Assembly (NCBI GenBank): GCA_024404095.1
Contig: JAKSQO010000023.1
Coordinates: forward strand, 1 to 45,995
Source of the DNA: Clostridia bacterium
Lineage (GTDB): Bacteria; Bacillota; Clostridia; Oscillospirales; Acutalibacteraceae
DNA: 45,995 nucleotides
Direction: 5' to 3'
In this document: positions 26,739-34,787 of the stretch, one piece after another
Layout: every line of letters begins with the position of its first letter
Position numbering within the stretch: position 1 is the first letter of the stretch
Notes under the pieces: generated by a model
The model's database searches: none
What the model saw: the letters and a program-made list of their open reading frames with translations, nothing else
Told to the model about the DNA's origin: nothing
Program-made: the position numbers and the translations under genes

Positions 26739-27983
26739 GTGGATATCAGAGAAAATATACGCATAGCGATATTCAGCATAAAAACGAATATGATGCGCTC
26801 TCTGCTGACTATGCTCGGTATTATTATCGGTGTTGCCTCGGTTATTGCAATTATCACGCTCGGCACAGGCGGACGTGACTATATCATTGATATGATTAAC
26901 GATATGGGCTCAAATGCGATAACCATTATGGTAAACGGCACGAGGGCAAACGAGTCGCAGTTCATTACCGAAGCTGATATTACTGCAATGAAATCACTTG
27001 ACAATGTTCAGTACTGCTCACCGTATGACTATTCATTCGGTGCTGTGCAGACAGCTGACTTTGACGGATATGTGTTTACAATCGCAGGCAATCAGGATAT
27101 TATGGCAATCAATCAGATGACAACCAAGTACGGCAGAGCCTGGACAAAGGCTGAGTATGAGCAGAGCAAAAAGGTCTGCGTTGTCAGTGTTCTGACAGCT
27201 AAAATGATATTCGGCAGGGAGAACTGTGTCGGCGAAACAATCAACTATACTGTCAATGACCAGACTGTATCGCTTAAAATAATCGGTGTTGTCGATATTT
27301 CCGAAAATGCAATGATGTCTGCTGATGATATGCAGTCAATGATGGAAAGCTCGGGTATGAACAGCGGCATGAACATGGGTCTTATTTCAATGCCGTCATC
27401 GCTTAACTCAAAGCTCAATGACAGCGTTGACCGCTATATGCAGGTTTACATCATGGCATATGAGGGTGCTGACCTTGAGAATACGGGTGAATCTGCGCTC
27501 AATATGGTCAAGACTCGTCACGGCAGCTTTGATGATTCGGTTTACACAATGACTGTTATGGCAACTTACATTGACCTGCTTGATTCTGTTATCAGCATTT
27601 TCACAACCTTTATAGCGGCTGTCAGCGCAATTTCACTTCTTGTCGGCGGTATCGGTGTTATGAATATCATGCTCGTTTCCGTAACGGAGCGAACAAGGGA
27701 AATCGGTATAAGAAAAGCCCTCGGCGCAAAGACAAAAACAATTATGTTCCAGTTCCTCACGGAGTCGGTTATTCTCTGCCTTATCGGCGGTGTTATCGGA
27801 CTTCTGCTCGGCTCGGGCGGTGCGCTTGCCGTTGCGGCATATCTTGATATACCGATAAAGGTTAAATTGTCAACAATCGCGATTGCTGTCGGCTTCTCAA
27901 GCGGTATAGGTATCTTCTTCGGAATTTACCCCGCAAAGCGTGCGGCACAGCTGACACCGATTGAAGCACTGAGAAGAGATTAA
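26739..27983 (+). CDS. MacB-type ABC transporter permease (FtsX domain)
   Basis: The product is 414 residues, started at a GTG preceded by GCGAGGTAG. The topology fits MacB/YknZ: one N-terminal helix with the SLLTMLGIIIGVASVIAI signature, a large external domain (about residues 45-270), then three helices with the family RTREIGIRKALGAKTKTI loop and a closing FFGIYPAKRAAQLTPIEALR motif. The nucleotide-binding subunit that normally completes the system is not encoded here. It would have to come from another locus. Copy C of the intergenic repeat follows. Confidence 0.9.
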   Translation: MDIRENIRIAIFSIKTNMMRSLLTMLGIIIGVASVIAIITLGTGGRDYIIDMINDMGSNAITIMVNGTRANESQFITEADITAMKSLDNVQYCSPYDYSFGAVQTADFDGYVFTIAGNQDIMAINQMTTKYGRAWTKAEYEQSKKVCVVSVLTAKMIFGRENCVGETINYTVNDQTVSLKIIGVVDISENAMMSADDMQSMMESSGMNSGMNMGLISMPSSLNSKLNDSVDRYMQVYIMAYEGADLENTGESALNMVKTRHGSFDDSVYTMTVMATYIDLLDSVISIFTTFIAAVSAISLLVGGIGVMNIMLVSVTERTREIGIRKALGAKTKTIMFQFLTESVILCLIGGVIGLLLGSGGALAVAAYLDIPIKVKLSTIAIAVGFSSGIGIFFGIYPAKRAAQLTPIEALRRD

Positions 27984-27987
27984 AGCA

Positions 27988-28070
27988 TTTAGCGCAGATG
28001 AAAACAAAATAAAGCAACAGGGATTTAAGGTCTGAACTCAGAAATAAACCTTAAATCCCTGTTTTTTATT
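27988..28070. repeat. Modular intergenic repeat, copy C (bidirectional terminator)
   Basis: AACAGGGATTTAAGG (28016-28030) pairs with CCTTAAATCCCTGTT (28049-28063) and runs into TTTTATT. The left flank TTTAGCGCAGATGAAAACAA (from 27988) resembles those of copies A and B. It separates the convergent permease and glmS genes and has T-rich sequence on both outgoing strands, so it is a good terminator for both. Confidence 0.8.
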
Positions 28071-29853
28071 CGACTGTCACACTTTTAGCGAGATTTTTCG
28101 GCTTGTCAATCGCACAACCTTTATTTTTCGCTGTGTAATACGCAATCAGCTGCATGGGAATTATTTCAAGTGATGGGAAGAACATATCCAACGTATTCGG
28201 AATTTTAATATCACCGTCGCCGTCAATGTCGGTAACGGTGATTATTTTTGCGCCTCTTGCCGCCGCCTCGTTAACATTGCTCATTATTTTATCTTTCAGC
28301 TCCGACGAACAGCAAAGCGCAATAACAAGGCTTTTATCGCTGATAAGCGAAATTGTGCCATGCTTGAGTTCACCTGCGGCATAGGCTTCACAGGGAATGT
28401 AGCTTATTTCCTTAAGCTTCAGCGAAGCCTCTTCAGCCGTGCAGTAATCAAAGCCTCTGCCGATAAAACAGACATAATCGCCTGCAAGAATTTTATCGGG
28501 GATTCTGCCGACCTCAGCGCTTATCAATATCTGTTCGATTTTATCGGGAAGCTTTTTTAATTCATTGACATATCTCTGAAATTCGTTTTTGCTTATTTTT
28601 TCACCTGCCATTGCGATGTAGAGCACAAGCGCATAAATCACAGCGAGCTGAGCAGAGTAAGCCTTGGTAGTCGCAACCGCAACCTCCTTGCCTGCGCGTG
28701 TCATAATCACACAGTCACTCTCAGCGGCAATTGTGCTGTTTTCAACATTGACAATTGATACTGTTTTCGCTCCCTTTTTCTTTGCGAGTCTCAGTGCGGC
28801 AAGGGTATCGGCCGTTTCGCCCGACTGGCTGATGATAACCACAAGAGTATTGGAATCAAGGTGAGGATACATATATCTGAACTCCGATGCTATGCAAGCC
28901 TCGGCAGGACAGCCGATAAGTCTTTCGGCGGCATACGCGCCGACAAGCCCTGCGTGATAAGCCGAGCCGCACGCAATAAAGCGGATATTATTTATTTCTG
29001 AAATTTCATCTCTGTTCCATTTTATGCCCTTGAAGCTGATTTTTCCGTCAGCTGTTATTTCGTCAAGAGTGCGGCGCACAGCGGTCGGCTGTTCCATAAT
29101 TTCCTTAAGCATAAAATGCTCATAGCCACCCTTATCAGCGGATTTGTCAAAGGATTTTATCTTGACCTCACTTTTTCGGATTCTGCATCCGTCCGTATCG
29201 TATACCTTGAAGCTGTCCTTTGTCAGCATACCGATTTCATTATCGTTAAGCCTGAAAATGCGCATACTTTTATCGGCAACAGCGGAAATATCGCTTGCAA
29301 GGTACGTACATTCGGGAGAAACACCGACAAACAGGGGACTTGATTTTTTTGCACAGACGAGAACGTCGGGGTAATCGCTGCACATTATACCGAGTGCAAA
29401 CGAGCCTTTCAGCTTTTTTACAACCCCTCCGACCGTACCCTTAAGGTCACCCGTGTACTCCTTTTCAAGCAGCTGAGCTATAACCTCGCTGTCGGTTTCG
29501 CTTGTAAACCTCACACCGTCAAGACCTGATTTCAGCTCAGCGTAATTCTCAATAATACCGTTATGGACAATGCTGAACATTCCGTGCTCACTTGTGTGAG
29601 GGTGAGCGTTTTGTTCGGTTGCCGCGCCGTGAGTTGCCCAACGTGTGTGCCCGATTCCGATATTCGCCTTAATGCTTTTGCACTTATCCCAAAGCCCCGA
29701 CGGACTGCCTGCGGTTTTTACAACGGTTGTTTCGCTGCCGTTGCTTACAGCAATCCCTGCCGAGTCATAACCTCTGTATTCAAGGTCTTCAAGCCCTTTT
29801 ATAATCACATTGACAGCGTTTTCGTCACCGATATATCCCATTATTCCGCACAT
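28066..29853 (-). CDS. glmS: Glutamine--fructose-6-phosphate aminotransferase
   Basis: GlmS makes glucosamine 6-phosphate from fructose 6-phosphate and glutamine, the first step to UDP-GlcNAc. The 595 residues are typical. The Cys2 nucleophile (MCGIMGYIG), LEYRGYDSAG and IGHTRWATHG mark the glutaminase domain. Two SIS domains follow with RFIACGSAYHAGLVG, VVIISQSGETADTLAAL and VAVATTKAYSAQL, and the usual LAKSVTVE C-terminus is intact. The gene has a short leader with a TATAAT at about 29883-29888 on its strand. There is no room for a glmS ribozyme. Confidence 0.96.
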   Translation of the reverse strand: MCGIMGYIGDENAVNVIIKGLEDLEYRGYDSAGIAVSNGSETTVVKTAGSPSGLWDKCKSIKANIGIGHTRWATHGAATEQNAHPHTSEHGMFSIVHNGIIENYAELKSGLDGVRFTSETDSEVIAQLLEKEYTGDLKGTVGGVVKKLKGSFALGIMCSDYPDVLVCAKKSSPLFVGVSPECTYLASDISAVADKSMRIFRLNDNEIGMLTKDSFKVYDTDGCRIRKSEVKIKSFDKSADKGGYEHFMLKEIMEQPTAVRRTLDEITADGKISFKGIKWNRDEISEINNIRFIACGSAYHAGLVGAYAAERLIGCPAEACIASEFRYMYPHLDSNTLVVIISQSGETADTLAALRLAKKKGAKTVSIVNVENSTIAAESDCVIMTRAGKEVAVATTKAYSAQLAVIYALVLYIAMAGEKISKNEFQRYVNELKKLPDKIEQILISAEVGRIPDKILAGDYVCFIGRGFDYCTAEEASLKLKEISYIPCEAYAAGELKHGTISLISDKSLVIALCCSSELKDKIMSNVNEAAARGAKIITVTDIDGDGDIKIPNTLDMFFPSLEIIPMQLIAYYTAKNKGCAIDKPKNLAKSVTVE

Positions 29854-29897
29854 ACTATCACCTGCAAATTTCTTTTACAGATATTATATGCATAAAA

Positions 29898-29930
29898 GTA
29901 AAAAATAACCGCCTCAAAAGAGACGGTTAT
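29898..29930 (-). terminator. Terminator of the subtilase gene
   Basis: On the minus strand ATAACCG (29930-29924) pairs with CGGTTAT (29911-29905), extended by CTC/GAG past one mismatch, and is followed by a run of T. It ends the subtilase transcript just before the glmS promoter. Confidence 0.82.
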
Positions 29931-29932
29931 GA

Positions 29933-31690
29933 TTATCGTATCTGCGAAATATAATCCTTCATTATCGCATAATCTGTTATTATACCGCAGTCATCCAAAC
30001 CGACCACGTTGTCAAAGCTGACATCCGCGGCATATTCCTGCACGCCTGATAATTCAAAATCATCAAGTCCCGACAGCTTGCAGCTTATCAGCAATGCGTC
30101 CTGTCCGTCCGCTTTGCAGTCGCCGTTTATATCGCCGAAAATAACAACGGTAAGCGTTCTGAATAATTTATTCTGAGAATTATATATTTCAATTGTCGAG
30201 CCTGTTCCGTTGCCGTTTTCGGTCGGAGTGAATACCATTGAGCCTGTGTCCTCTGCAACGGAAATATAATCGTTGATGTCTGTGTATCCCTCGTTCAGAC
30301 CCTGAAAATATCCGTTGTAAATCGTTGCGTCGGTTGAAAGGTTGACATTGATAACAGGCGGTGAACAGTAATCGAGAAGCTTTAAAGCGTTCAGCGATTT
30401 AAAATAGTATTTGGTTGAATTGAATGCGTGAACATACTCGGTTGCGGATGCGAGCATATCGTTTCTGAAATCCTCAATCGTATTGTCGGGATATTTTTCC
30501 ATATACAATGCGGCAACCGAAGCGGCGAGAGGTGAGGCCTGAGATGTGCCGCTGAGGAGTGCGTATCCCGTACTTGCGGAATTACAACCGACAATGGTAT
30601 GTCCGGGAACGGCGATATCATAATACTGACCGCTGCTTGTGTCATAGTTTGAAAATCCTGCAAGCTGTGTGGGGTCATCCTTGTCAATCGCCATAACTCC
30701 GATAACGTTGCTCAATGCGGCAGGATAATACGGTGCGGATGATGTCGGCGCACCGGAATTACCTGCGGCGGCAATAACGAGTGTACCTGCGTTACAAGCT
30801 CTGTCTATCGCGTCGGCGATTGAAACAATATTTGTTGTTGTGCCGAGTGAAAGGTTGATGATATCTGCGCCGTGCTCTCTTGCGAAATCAATACCTTTTA
30901 TAACTGCCAAGGCGGTGAATGAGGGATTTGAGTCATCATTGGAATAGTTTGCCGCCTGAATAAGCATCAGCTCTGCGCCGTATGCGGCACCGATTCCGCC
31001 CGAACCGTTAGGCCTCATTCCGATAATTCCCGCGACATTTGAGCCGTGAGCTGTGTTGCTGTATTTTGTGCCGTCGCTTTTGAAAATCGGAGAAATATCA
31101 TCTGAATCTGTATATGTGTTCCAGCCGGGTGTGCCCTGACCGTTAAGCCAGAGATTAGCGGGAAAATCGGGTGCGTTCACGTAAAAGCCGTTGTCAATTA
31201 CAGCTACTGTTACGCCTGCGCCGGTGACTTCATGAGTTTGCCACGCTTCGGGGATATGAAGCTTATTTTCAAAATACCATTTCTGATATGCGTATACCGA
31301 GTTGTTGTTTGTAACCTCGGACGGCATATCAAAATCTGCGGTGTGAAGAATATAGTTCGGCTCTGCCGTAATATTGCCGCTGCTATTAAGCTCGGCGCAA
31401 ATTTTTTCGGCATTTCCGTCAACCTCCGCTATATAAACATTGTCATCGGAGTAGGTTTCGATTTCTTCAACGCTTTCAATTCCGACATCCTCGAAGTCAA
31501 TACCTACTTTATCGCTTTGAGATGATGTCTGAAGATTTCCGAAATTGTCCTCAATTTCCCTGTGACTTGAAATAATGATTTCTCCCTCAACGTATTCGGC
31601 TTCCGTGTCCTGCGCTGAAATGCTCACGGGCAGACATACAAATAATAAAACTGTGCTGAGAAATACAGATAGTATTTTTTTGCCTTTCAT
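29933..31690 (-). CDS. Secreted subtilisin-like (S8) protease with dockerin-like C-terminus
   Basis: The product is 585 residues from the ATG at 31690, which has an AAGGATG site. A signal peptide covers about residues 1-26. An inhibitor-like propeptide precedes the catalytic domain (about 150-460), with Asp166 in VAVIDNGF, His215 in TAHGSNVAGI, the oxyanion Asn311 in AAAGNSG and Ser383 in LSGTSQASPLAAS. The last 70 residues read GDINGDCKADGQDALLIS and then AADVSFDNVVGLDDCGIITD, which looks like the two calcium loops of a type I dockerin. That suggests attachment to a cohesin-bearing surface or scaffold protein. Cys replaces the usual Gly in the first loop. Confidence 0.88.
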   Translation of the reverse strand: MKGKKILSVFLSTVLLFVCLPVSISAQDTEAEYVEGEIIISSHREIEDNFGNLQTSSQSDKVGIDFEDVGIESVEEIETYSDDNVYIAEVDGNAEKICAELNSSGNITAEPNYILHTADFDMPSEVTNNNSVYAYQKWYFENKLHIPEAWQTHEVTGAGVTVAVIDNGFYVNAPDFPANLWLNGQGTPGWNTYTDSDDISPIFKSDGTKYSNTAHGSNVAGIIGMRPNGSGGIGAAYGAELMLIQAANYSNDDSNPSFTALAVIKGIDFAREHGADIINLSLGTTTNIVSIADAIDRACNAGTLVIAAAGNSGAPTSSAPYYPAALSNVIGVMAIDKDDPTQLAGFSNYDTSSGQYYDIAVPGHTIVGCNSASTGYALLSGTSQASPLAASVAALYMEKYPDNTIEDFRNDMLASATEYVHAFNSTKYYFKSLNALKLLDYCSPPVINVNLSTDATIYNGYFQGLNEGYTDINDYISVAEDTGSMVFTPTENGNGTGSTIEIYNSQNKLFRTLTVVIFGDINGDCKADGQDALLISCKLSGLDDFELSGVQEYAADVSFDNVVGLDDCGIITDYAIMKDYISQIR

Positions 31691-31730
31691 AATTTCACAT
31701 CCTTCGGGAAAAGTAATATCGGTGATTAAA

Positions 31731-32636
31731 ATGAAAAAAATAGTTTCGGTAATTCTTTGCGCCGTTCTGCTTTTCGGAATGACTGCGTGCGGCGACAAAA
31801 CGGAGACAGCGGAAAAAGATAACGATGCGGCGGCAACAACAAAACAGAAGAGTAATGCCACCTATACGGGAATGCCTGCGCTCGGTGAGGTCAGCTTTAC
31901 GGTCAATGACCCTGAAAATTCGCGCGGTATTTCAAACAGCAAAATCGAGCACGCATACGGTATAGCGAAGAATGAACAGCCGCATCAGATTTCCGTTGAT
32001 TCGCAGAAATTTTTTGAGGATAAAAAGCTTGCGGCGGTAACCTATGATACGCAGACAAAGGAAAAAGTTCTGTATCTTACGTTTGACTGCGGATATGATA
32101 ACGGCTATACCGAAAAGATTCTTGATGTTCTCAGGGAGAAAAATGTCAAGGCGGCATTTTTCTGCACGCTTGACGATATTAAATCAACTCCCGAGCTGAT
32201 TGCCCGAATGATAAAAGAGGGGCATATTGTCGGCAACCACTCGACTAAGCATCCGTCGTTTCCCGAAATCAGCAGAACTGAAATGGCGAAGGAAATCGAG
32301 GAATGTGACAACTTCCTCAGAAAGAATTTCGGCTATACAAGTCCGTTTTTCAGATTTCCTAAAGGGGAATACTCTGAAAATGCGCTTGAGCTTACGCAGT
32401 CAATCGGATATAAAAGTGTTTTCTGGTCAATTTCCTATGCCGACTGGGATACGTCCGCGCAAAAGGGCGGAGACTATGCCTTTGAGAAAGTGACATCACG
32501 TATTCATCCCGGCGGAATTATTCTCCTGCACGCTGTTTCTTCCGATAACGCGGCGGCTATGGGCAGAATAATTGACTATGCTGTCGGCAAGGGCTACCGT
32601 TTCAGTACCATCGACAAAATTCCTTATTTACAATAA
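31731..32636 (+). CDS. Lipoprotein polysaccharide deacetylase, PdaA-like
   Basis: The product is 301 residues. The N-terminus is a lipoprotein signal with lipobox GMTAC (Cys20), then a low-complexity linker. The NodB domain (about residues 100-301) shows YLTFDCGYDNGYT, IVGNHSTKHPSF, FFRFPKGEYS and IILLHAVSS. Those supply the catalytic Asp, the two metal His and the catalytic His. The FDCGYDNGYT form resembles PdaA-type peptidoglycan N-acetylmuramic acid deacetylases of Bacillus. It would act on the outer face of the membrane. It starts only 40 bases from the divergent subtilase gene. Confidence 0.9.
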   Translation: MKKIVSVILCAVLLFGMTACGDKTETAEKDNDAAATTKQKSNATYTGMPALGEVSFTVNDPENSRGISNSKIEHAYGIAKNEQPHQISVDSQKFFEDKKLAAVTYDTQTKEKVLYLTFDCGYDNGYTEKILDVLREKNVKAAFFCTLDDIKSTPELIARMIKEGHIVGNHSTKHPSFPEISRTEMAKEIEECDNFLRKNFGYTSPFFRFPKGEYSENALELTQSIGYKSVFWSISYADWDTSAQKGGDYAFEKVTSRIHPGGIILLHAVSSDNAAAMGRIIDYAVGKGYRFSTIDKIPYLQ

Positions 32637-32674
32637 TTTTATCATATTTTAATGTAATATACAATATTTTTTTT

Positions 32675-32700
32675 ACGGCAGGTTACACTTGCCGTTTTTG
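32675..32700. terminator. Terminator after the deacetylase gene
   Basis: ACGGCA (32675-32680) pairs with TGCCGT (32690-32695) with T-runs on both sides of the stem. Confidence 0.75.
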
Positions 32701-32702
32701 TC

Positions 32703-32731
32703 TTGAAATTCATCATTTGTGATGTTATAAT
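32703..32731 (+). promoter_or_regulatory. Promoter of the cyclophilin gene
   Basis: TTGAAA (32703-32708), a 17-base spacer and TATAAT (32726-32731) lie about 32 bases before the ATG. Confidence 0.88.
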
Positions 32732-32762
32732 ATCAAAGAAAAACTTTTTGGAGGAATTTATT

Positions 32763-33359
32763 ATGGCATCACAGCTTACAGCTCCCGTTAAGGGCGATAC
32801 TGTTGCAATTATGACAACAAACAGAGGTGTAATTAAAATTAAGCTTTTCGGTGATAAGTGCCCGAAGACAGTTGAAAATTTCACAACTCACGCAAAGAAC
32901 GGCTATTATGAGGGCATCATCTTCCACCGTGTTATCAAGGATTTCATGATTCAGGGCGGCGATCCGACAGGCACAGGCAGAGGCGGAGAAAGCATCTGGG
33001 GCAATTCATTTGAGGATGAATTTGATTTGAGTCTTCACAATGTTCGAGGCGCTCTTTCAATGGCAAACGCAGGACCGAACACAAACGGAAGTCAGTTCTT
33101 CATCGTTCAGGCAGGTTCGGTTGACGGCAATCTTATGGGTCAGATGGAAATGATTGGTGAAAAGATGTTCCCGGCTGACTGTATCGCTGATTACAAAAAG
33201 GTCGGCGGAACACCGTGGCTTGATTTCAAGCACACCGTATTCGGTCAGGTATACGAGGGAATGGACGTTGTCGACGCAATCGCAGAAACACGAGTTGATA
33301 TGCTCGACAAGCCCTTTGACGATGTTGTTATCGAGAAAATCGAGGTTGAAACATTCTGA
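32763..33359 (+). CDS. Cyclophilin-type peptidyl-prolyl cis-trans isomerase
   Basis: The product is 198 residues and cytoplasmic. The active-site signature [19 protein letters not shown] and [15 protein letters not shown] are both present, including the catalytic Arg. An insertion of about 25 residues ([17 protein letters not shown] and on) between the last core strands is a common variant of clostridial cyclophilins. The ATG at 32763 follows a TTGGAGGAA site. The next gene begins 24 bases after its stop, so they are probably cotranscribed. Confidence 0.95.
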   Translation: MASQLTAPVKGDTVAIMTTNRGVIKIKLFGDKCPKTVENFTTHAKNGYYEGIIFHRVIKDFMIQGGDPTGTGRGGESIWGNSFEDEFDLSLHNVRGALSMANAGPNTNGSQFFIVQAGSVDGNLMGQMEMIGEKMFPADCIADYKKVGGTPWLDFKHTVFGQVYEGMDVVDAIAETRVDMLDKPFDDVVIEKIEVETF

Positions 33360-33383
33360 CTGTAATTTGCAGGAGATGATTTT

Positions 33384-34226
33384 ATGTCAAATGTAAAAAA
33401 AGGAATACTTGAGATTCTTGCGGTTGTTCTTGTCGTGTTTACTGTTGTTTTTCTGCTTAACGCTTACAACAAGGGTGACATAGGCAACAAGGCTGAAAAG
33501 GTTGCAAAGTCTTTTTCGGAACAGATTGAGGGCTCCTGGAAGAATAAGGAGGATAAGATTTCCGCAAACAGTTTATCTTCAATTACCTTCAAGCCCGACG
33601 GTCAGACAACTCTCAATCTTTTAGGTGTGGCGGTCAACGGCGAATATACCGATATCTATGATATCGAAAAGGATTCTCATACACTTGAGCTGACTTATAA
33701 AACCGTTGCGGGCATTACGGTTGACCGTAAATTCGATGCAAAATATGACGAGGAAAAAGATATTCTGTACCTCGCGGATAAACAGCTTGATTTTGTTGAG
33801 CTCGAGCTTGTACGTATAACGGCTTCGGAAGAAAACACGGCTCAATCAAAGACCACAACCACAACCACGACTGCGGCTCAGACAAAGCCTGTCAGCGAAA
33901 ATGCGGTTGATAAGAAAACAGAGAAAAGCCTTGAAGCACTTAAAAAGAGCCTTGTAGGTGAGTGGAAGGATTCATTGAATTCAACCTCGGGCTATGTTTT
34001 CAGAGATGATTCCACCGTTACAATAAATCTTTTCGGTGTGTCAACTGAGGGTCAGTACACTCTGACAATTGACGAAACAACAGGCAGACCTCTCTTAAGA
34101 ATAACCTATGCAAAGGTCGGCATTTCAAATATCAACAACGGATATTTTGTAACGGTCGAGGACGGCGTTATGACGCTTGCTCAGCGTGGTGCGGAAAAAA
34201 TTTCGTTTACTTACAATAAGGTGTAA
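33384..34226 (+). CDS. Membrane-anchored protein with two related beta domains
   Basis: The product is 280 residues and I do not recognise a named family. A membrane anchor covers about residues 7-27. Two similar domains follow: one opens with GSWKNKEDK and has FKPDGQTTLNLLGVAVNGEY, the other opens with GEWKDSLN and has FRDDSTVTINLFGVSTEGQY. A threonine-rich linker (about residues 150-165) separates them. The matching order GxWK, then a TxNLhGV segment, then GxYT, shows an internal duplication. It looks like an external or periplasm-facing lipocalin-like pair. It follows the cyclophilin gene closely. Confidence 0.75.
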   Translation: MSNVKKGILEILAVVLVVFTVVFLLNAYNKGDIGNKAEKVAKSFSEQIEGSWKNKEDKISANSLSSITFKPDGQTTLNLLGVAVNGEYTDIYDIEKDSHTLELTYKTVAGITVDRKFDAKYDEEKDILYLADKQLDFVELELVRITASEENTAQSKTTTTTTTAAQTKPVSENAVDKKTEKSLEALKKSLVGEWKDSLNSTSGYVFRDDSTVTINLFGVSTEGQYTLTIDETTGRPLLRITYAKVGISNINNGYFVTVEDGVMTLAQRGAEKISFTYNKV

Positions 34227-34243
34227 ATTTCAGCATAAAAACT

Positions 34244-34282
34244 GCTCCCTGTGCTTATAATAGTACGGGGAGCTGATTTTTT
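34244..34282 (+). promoter_or_regulatory. Hairpin with T-tract just before tspO
   Basis: GCTCCCTGT (34244-34252) pairs with ACGGGGAGC (34265-34273, one G-T pair) and is followed by T6 ending right at the ATG. The right arm also contains the only good ribosome-site sequence (GGGGAG). The element may be both the upstream terminator and a structure that hides the tspO ribosome site. Confidence 0.6.
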
Positions 34283-34759
34283 ATGAAGATTCTGACGAAC
34301 ATAAACAAAAAGTCTCTGTTAATCCATATTCTGATTCCGCTTCTGACGGGCGGACTGTCCGCTCTGATAACAGGCGGAGGGTTCAGAGATTACTCGGGAG
34401 TTGTCAAGCCTGCGCTGTCGCCGCCGTCATGGCTTTTCCCTGTTGTCTGGACAATTCTTTATATTATTATGGGTGTTTCGTCCTACATTGTATGGGAGCG
34501 TGACGAGAGCGAGAAGAGGGGACCGACAGCGGTTTATGCAATTCAGCTTTTTCTGAATTTTATGTGGCCGATATTTTTCTTTTCGTTCAAAGCCTATCTT
34601 TTCTCGTTTATATGGCTTTTGCTTCTGTGGGCATTTGTGCTTGCGATGATTATTGAGTTTTATAAGGTCAGCAGGCTTGCCGGTCTTTTGCAGGTTCCGT
34701 ATCTGATATGGCTCACGTTTGCGGCATACCTCAATCTCGGAGTGTTTCTCCTGAATTAA
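34283..34759 (+). CDS. tspO: TspO/MBR family membrane protein
   Basis: The product is 158 residues with five predicted helices. Family hallmarks are KPALSPPSWLFPVVWTILY, QLFLNFMWPIFFF and QVPYLIWLTFAAYLNLGVF. TspO proteins bind tetrapyrroles such as protoporphyrin and heme and are linked to stress and porphyrin handling. The gene stands alone between two hairpins and converges on the histidine kinase gene. Confidence 0.92.
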   Translation: MKILTNINKKSLLIHILIPLLTGGLSALITGGGFRDYSGVVKPALSPPSWLFPVVWTILYIIMGVSSYIVWERDESEKRGPTAVYAIQLFLNFMWPIFFFSFKAYLFSFIWLLLLWAFVLAMIIEFYKVSRLAGLLQVPYLIWLTFAAYLNLGVFLLN

Positions 34760-34760
34760 A

Positions 34761-34787
34761 AAAGGGCTGTCATTGCGGCAGCCCTTT
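34761..34787 (-). terminator. Terminator of the TetR/ABC/two-component operon
   Basis: AAAGGGCTG (34761-34769) pairs with CAGCCCTTT (34779-34787). On the minus strand it is followed by a strong T-run. It overlaps the histidine kinase stop codon, so it ends that operon. On the plus strand the T-run is weak. Confidence 0.8.

Noticed and set aside
29854..29932. glmS ribozyme searched for upstream of glmS
   Set aside because: The gap is too short and is largely taken up by a terminator and a -10 element.
34251..34261. TATAAT in the tspO leader as a promoter
   Set aside because: There is no acceptable -35 at 16-18 bases, and the sequence forms the loop of a hairpin.
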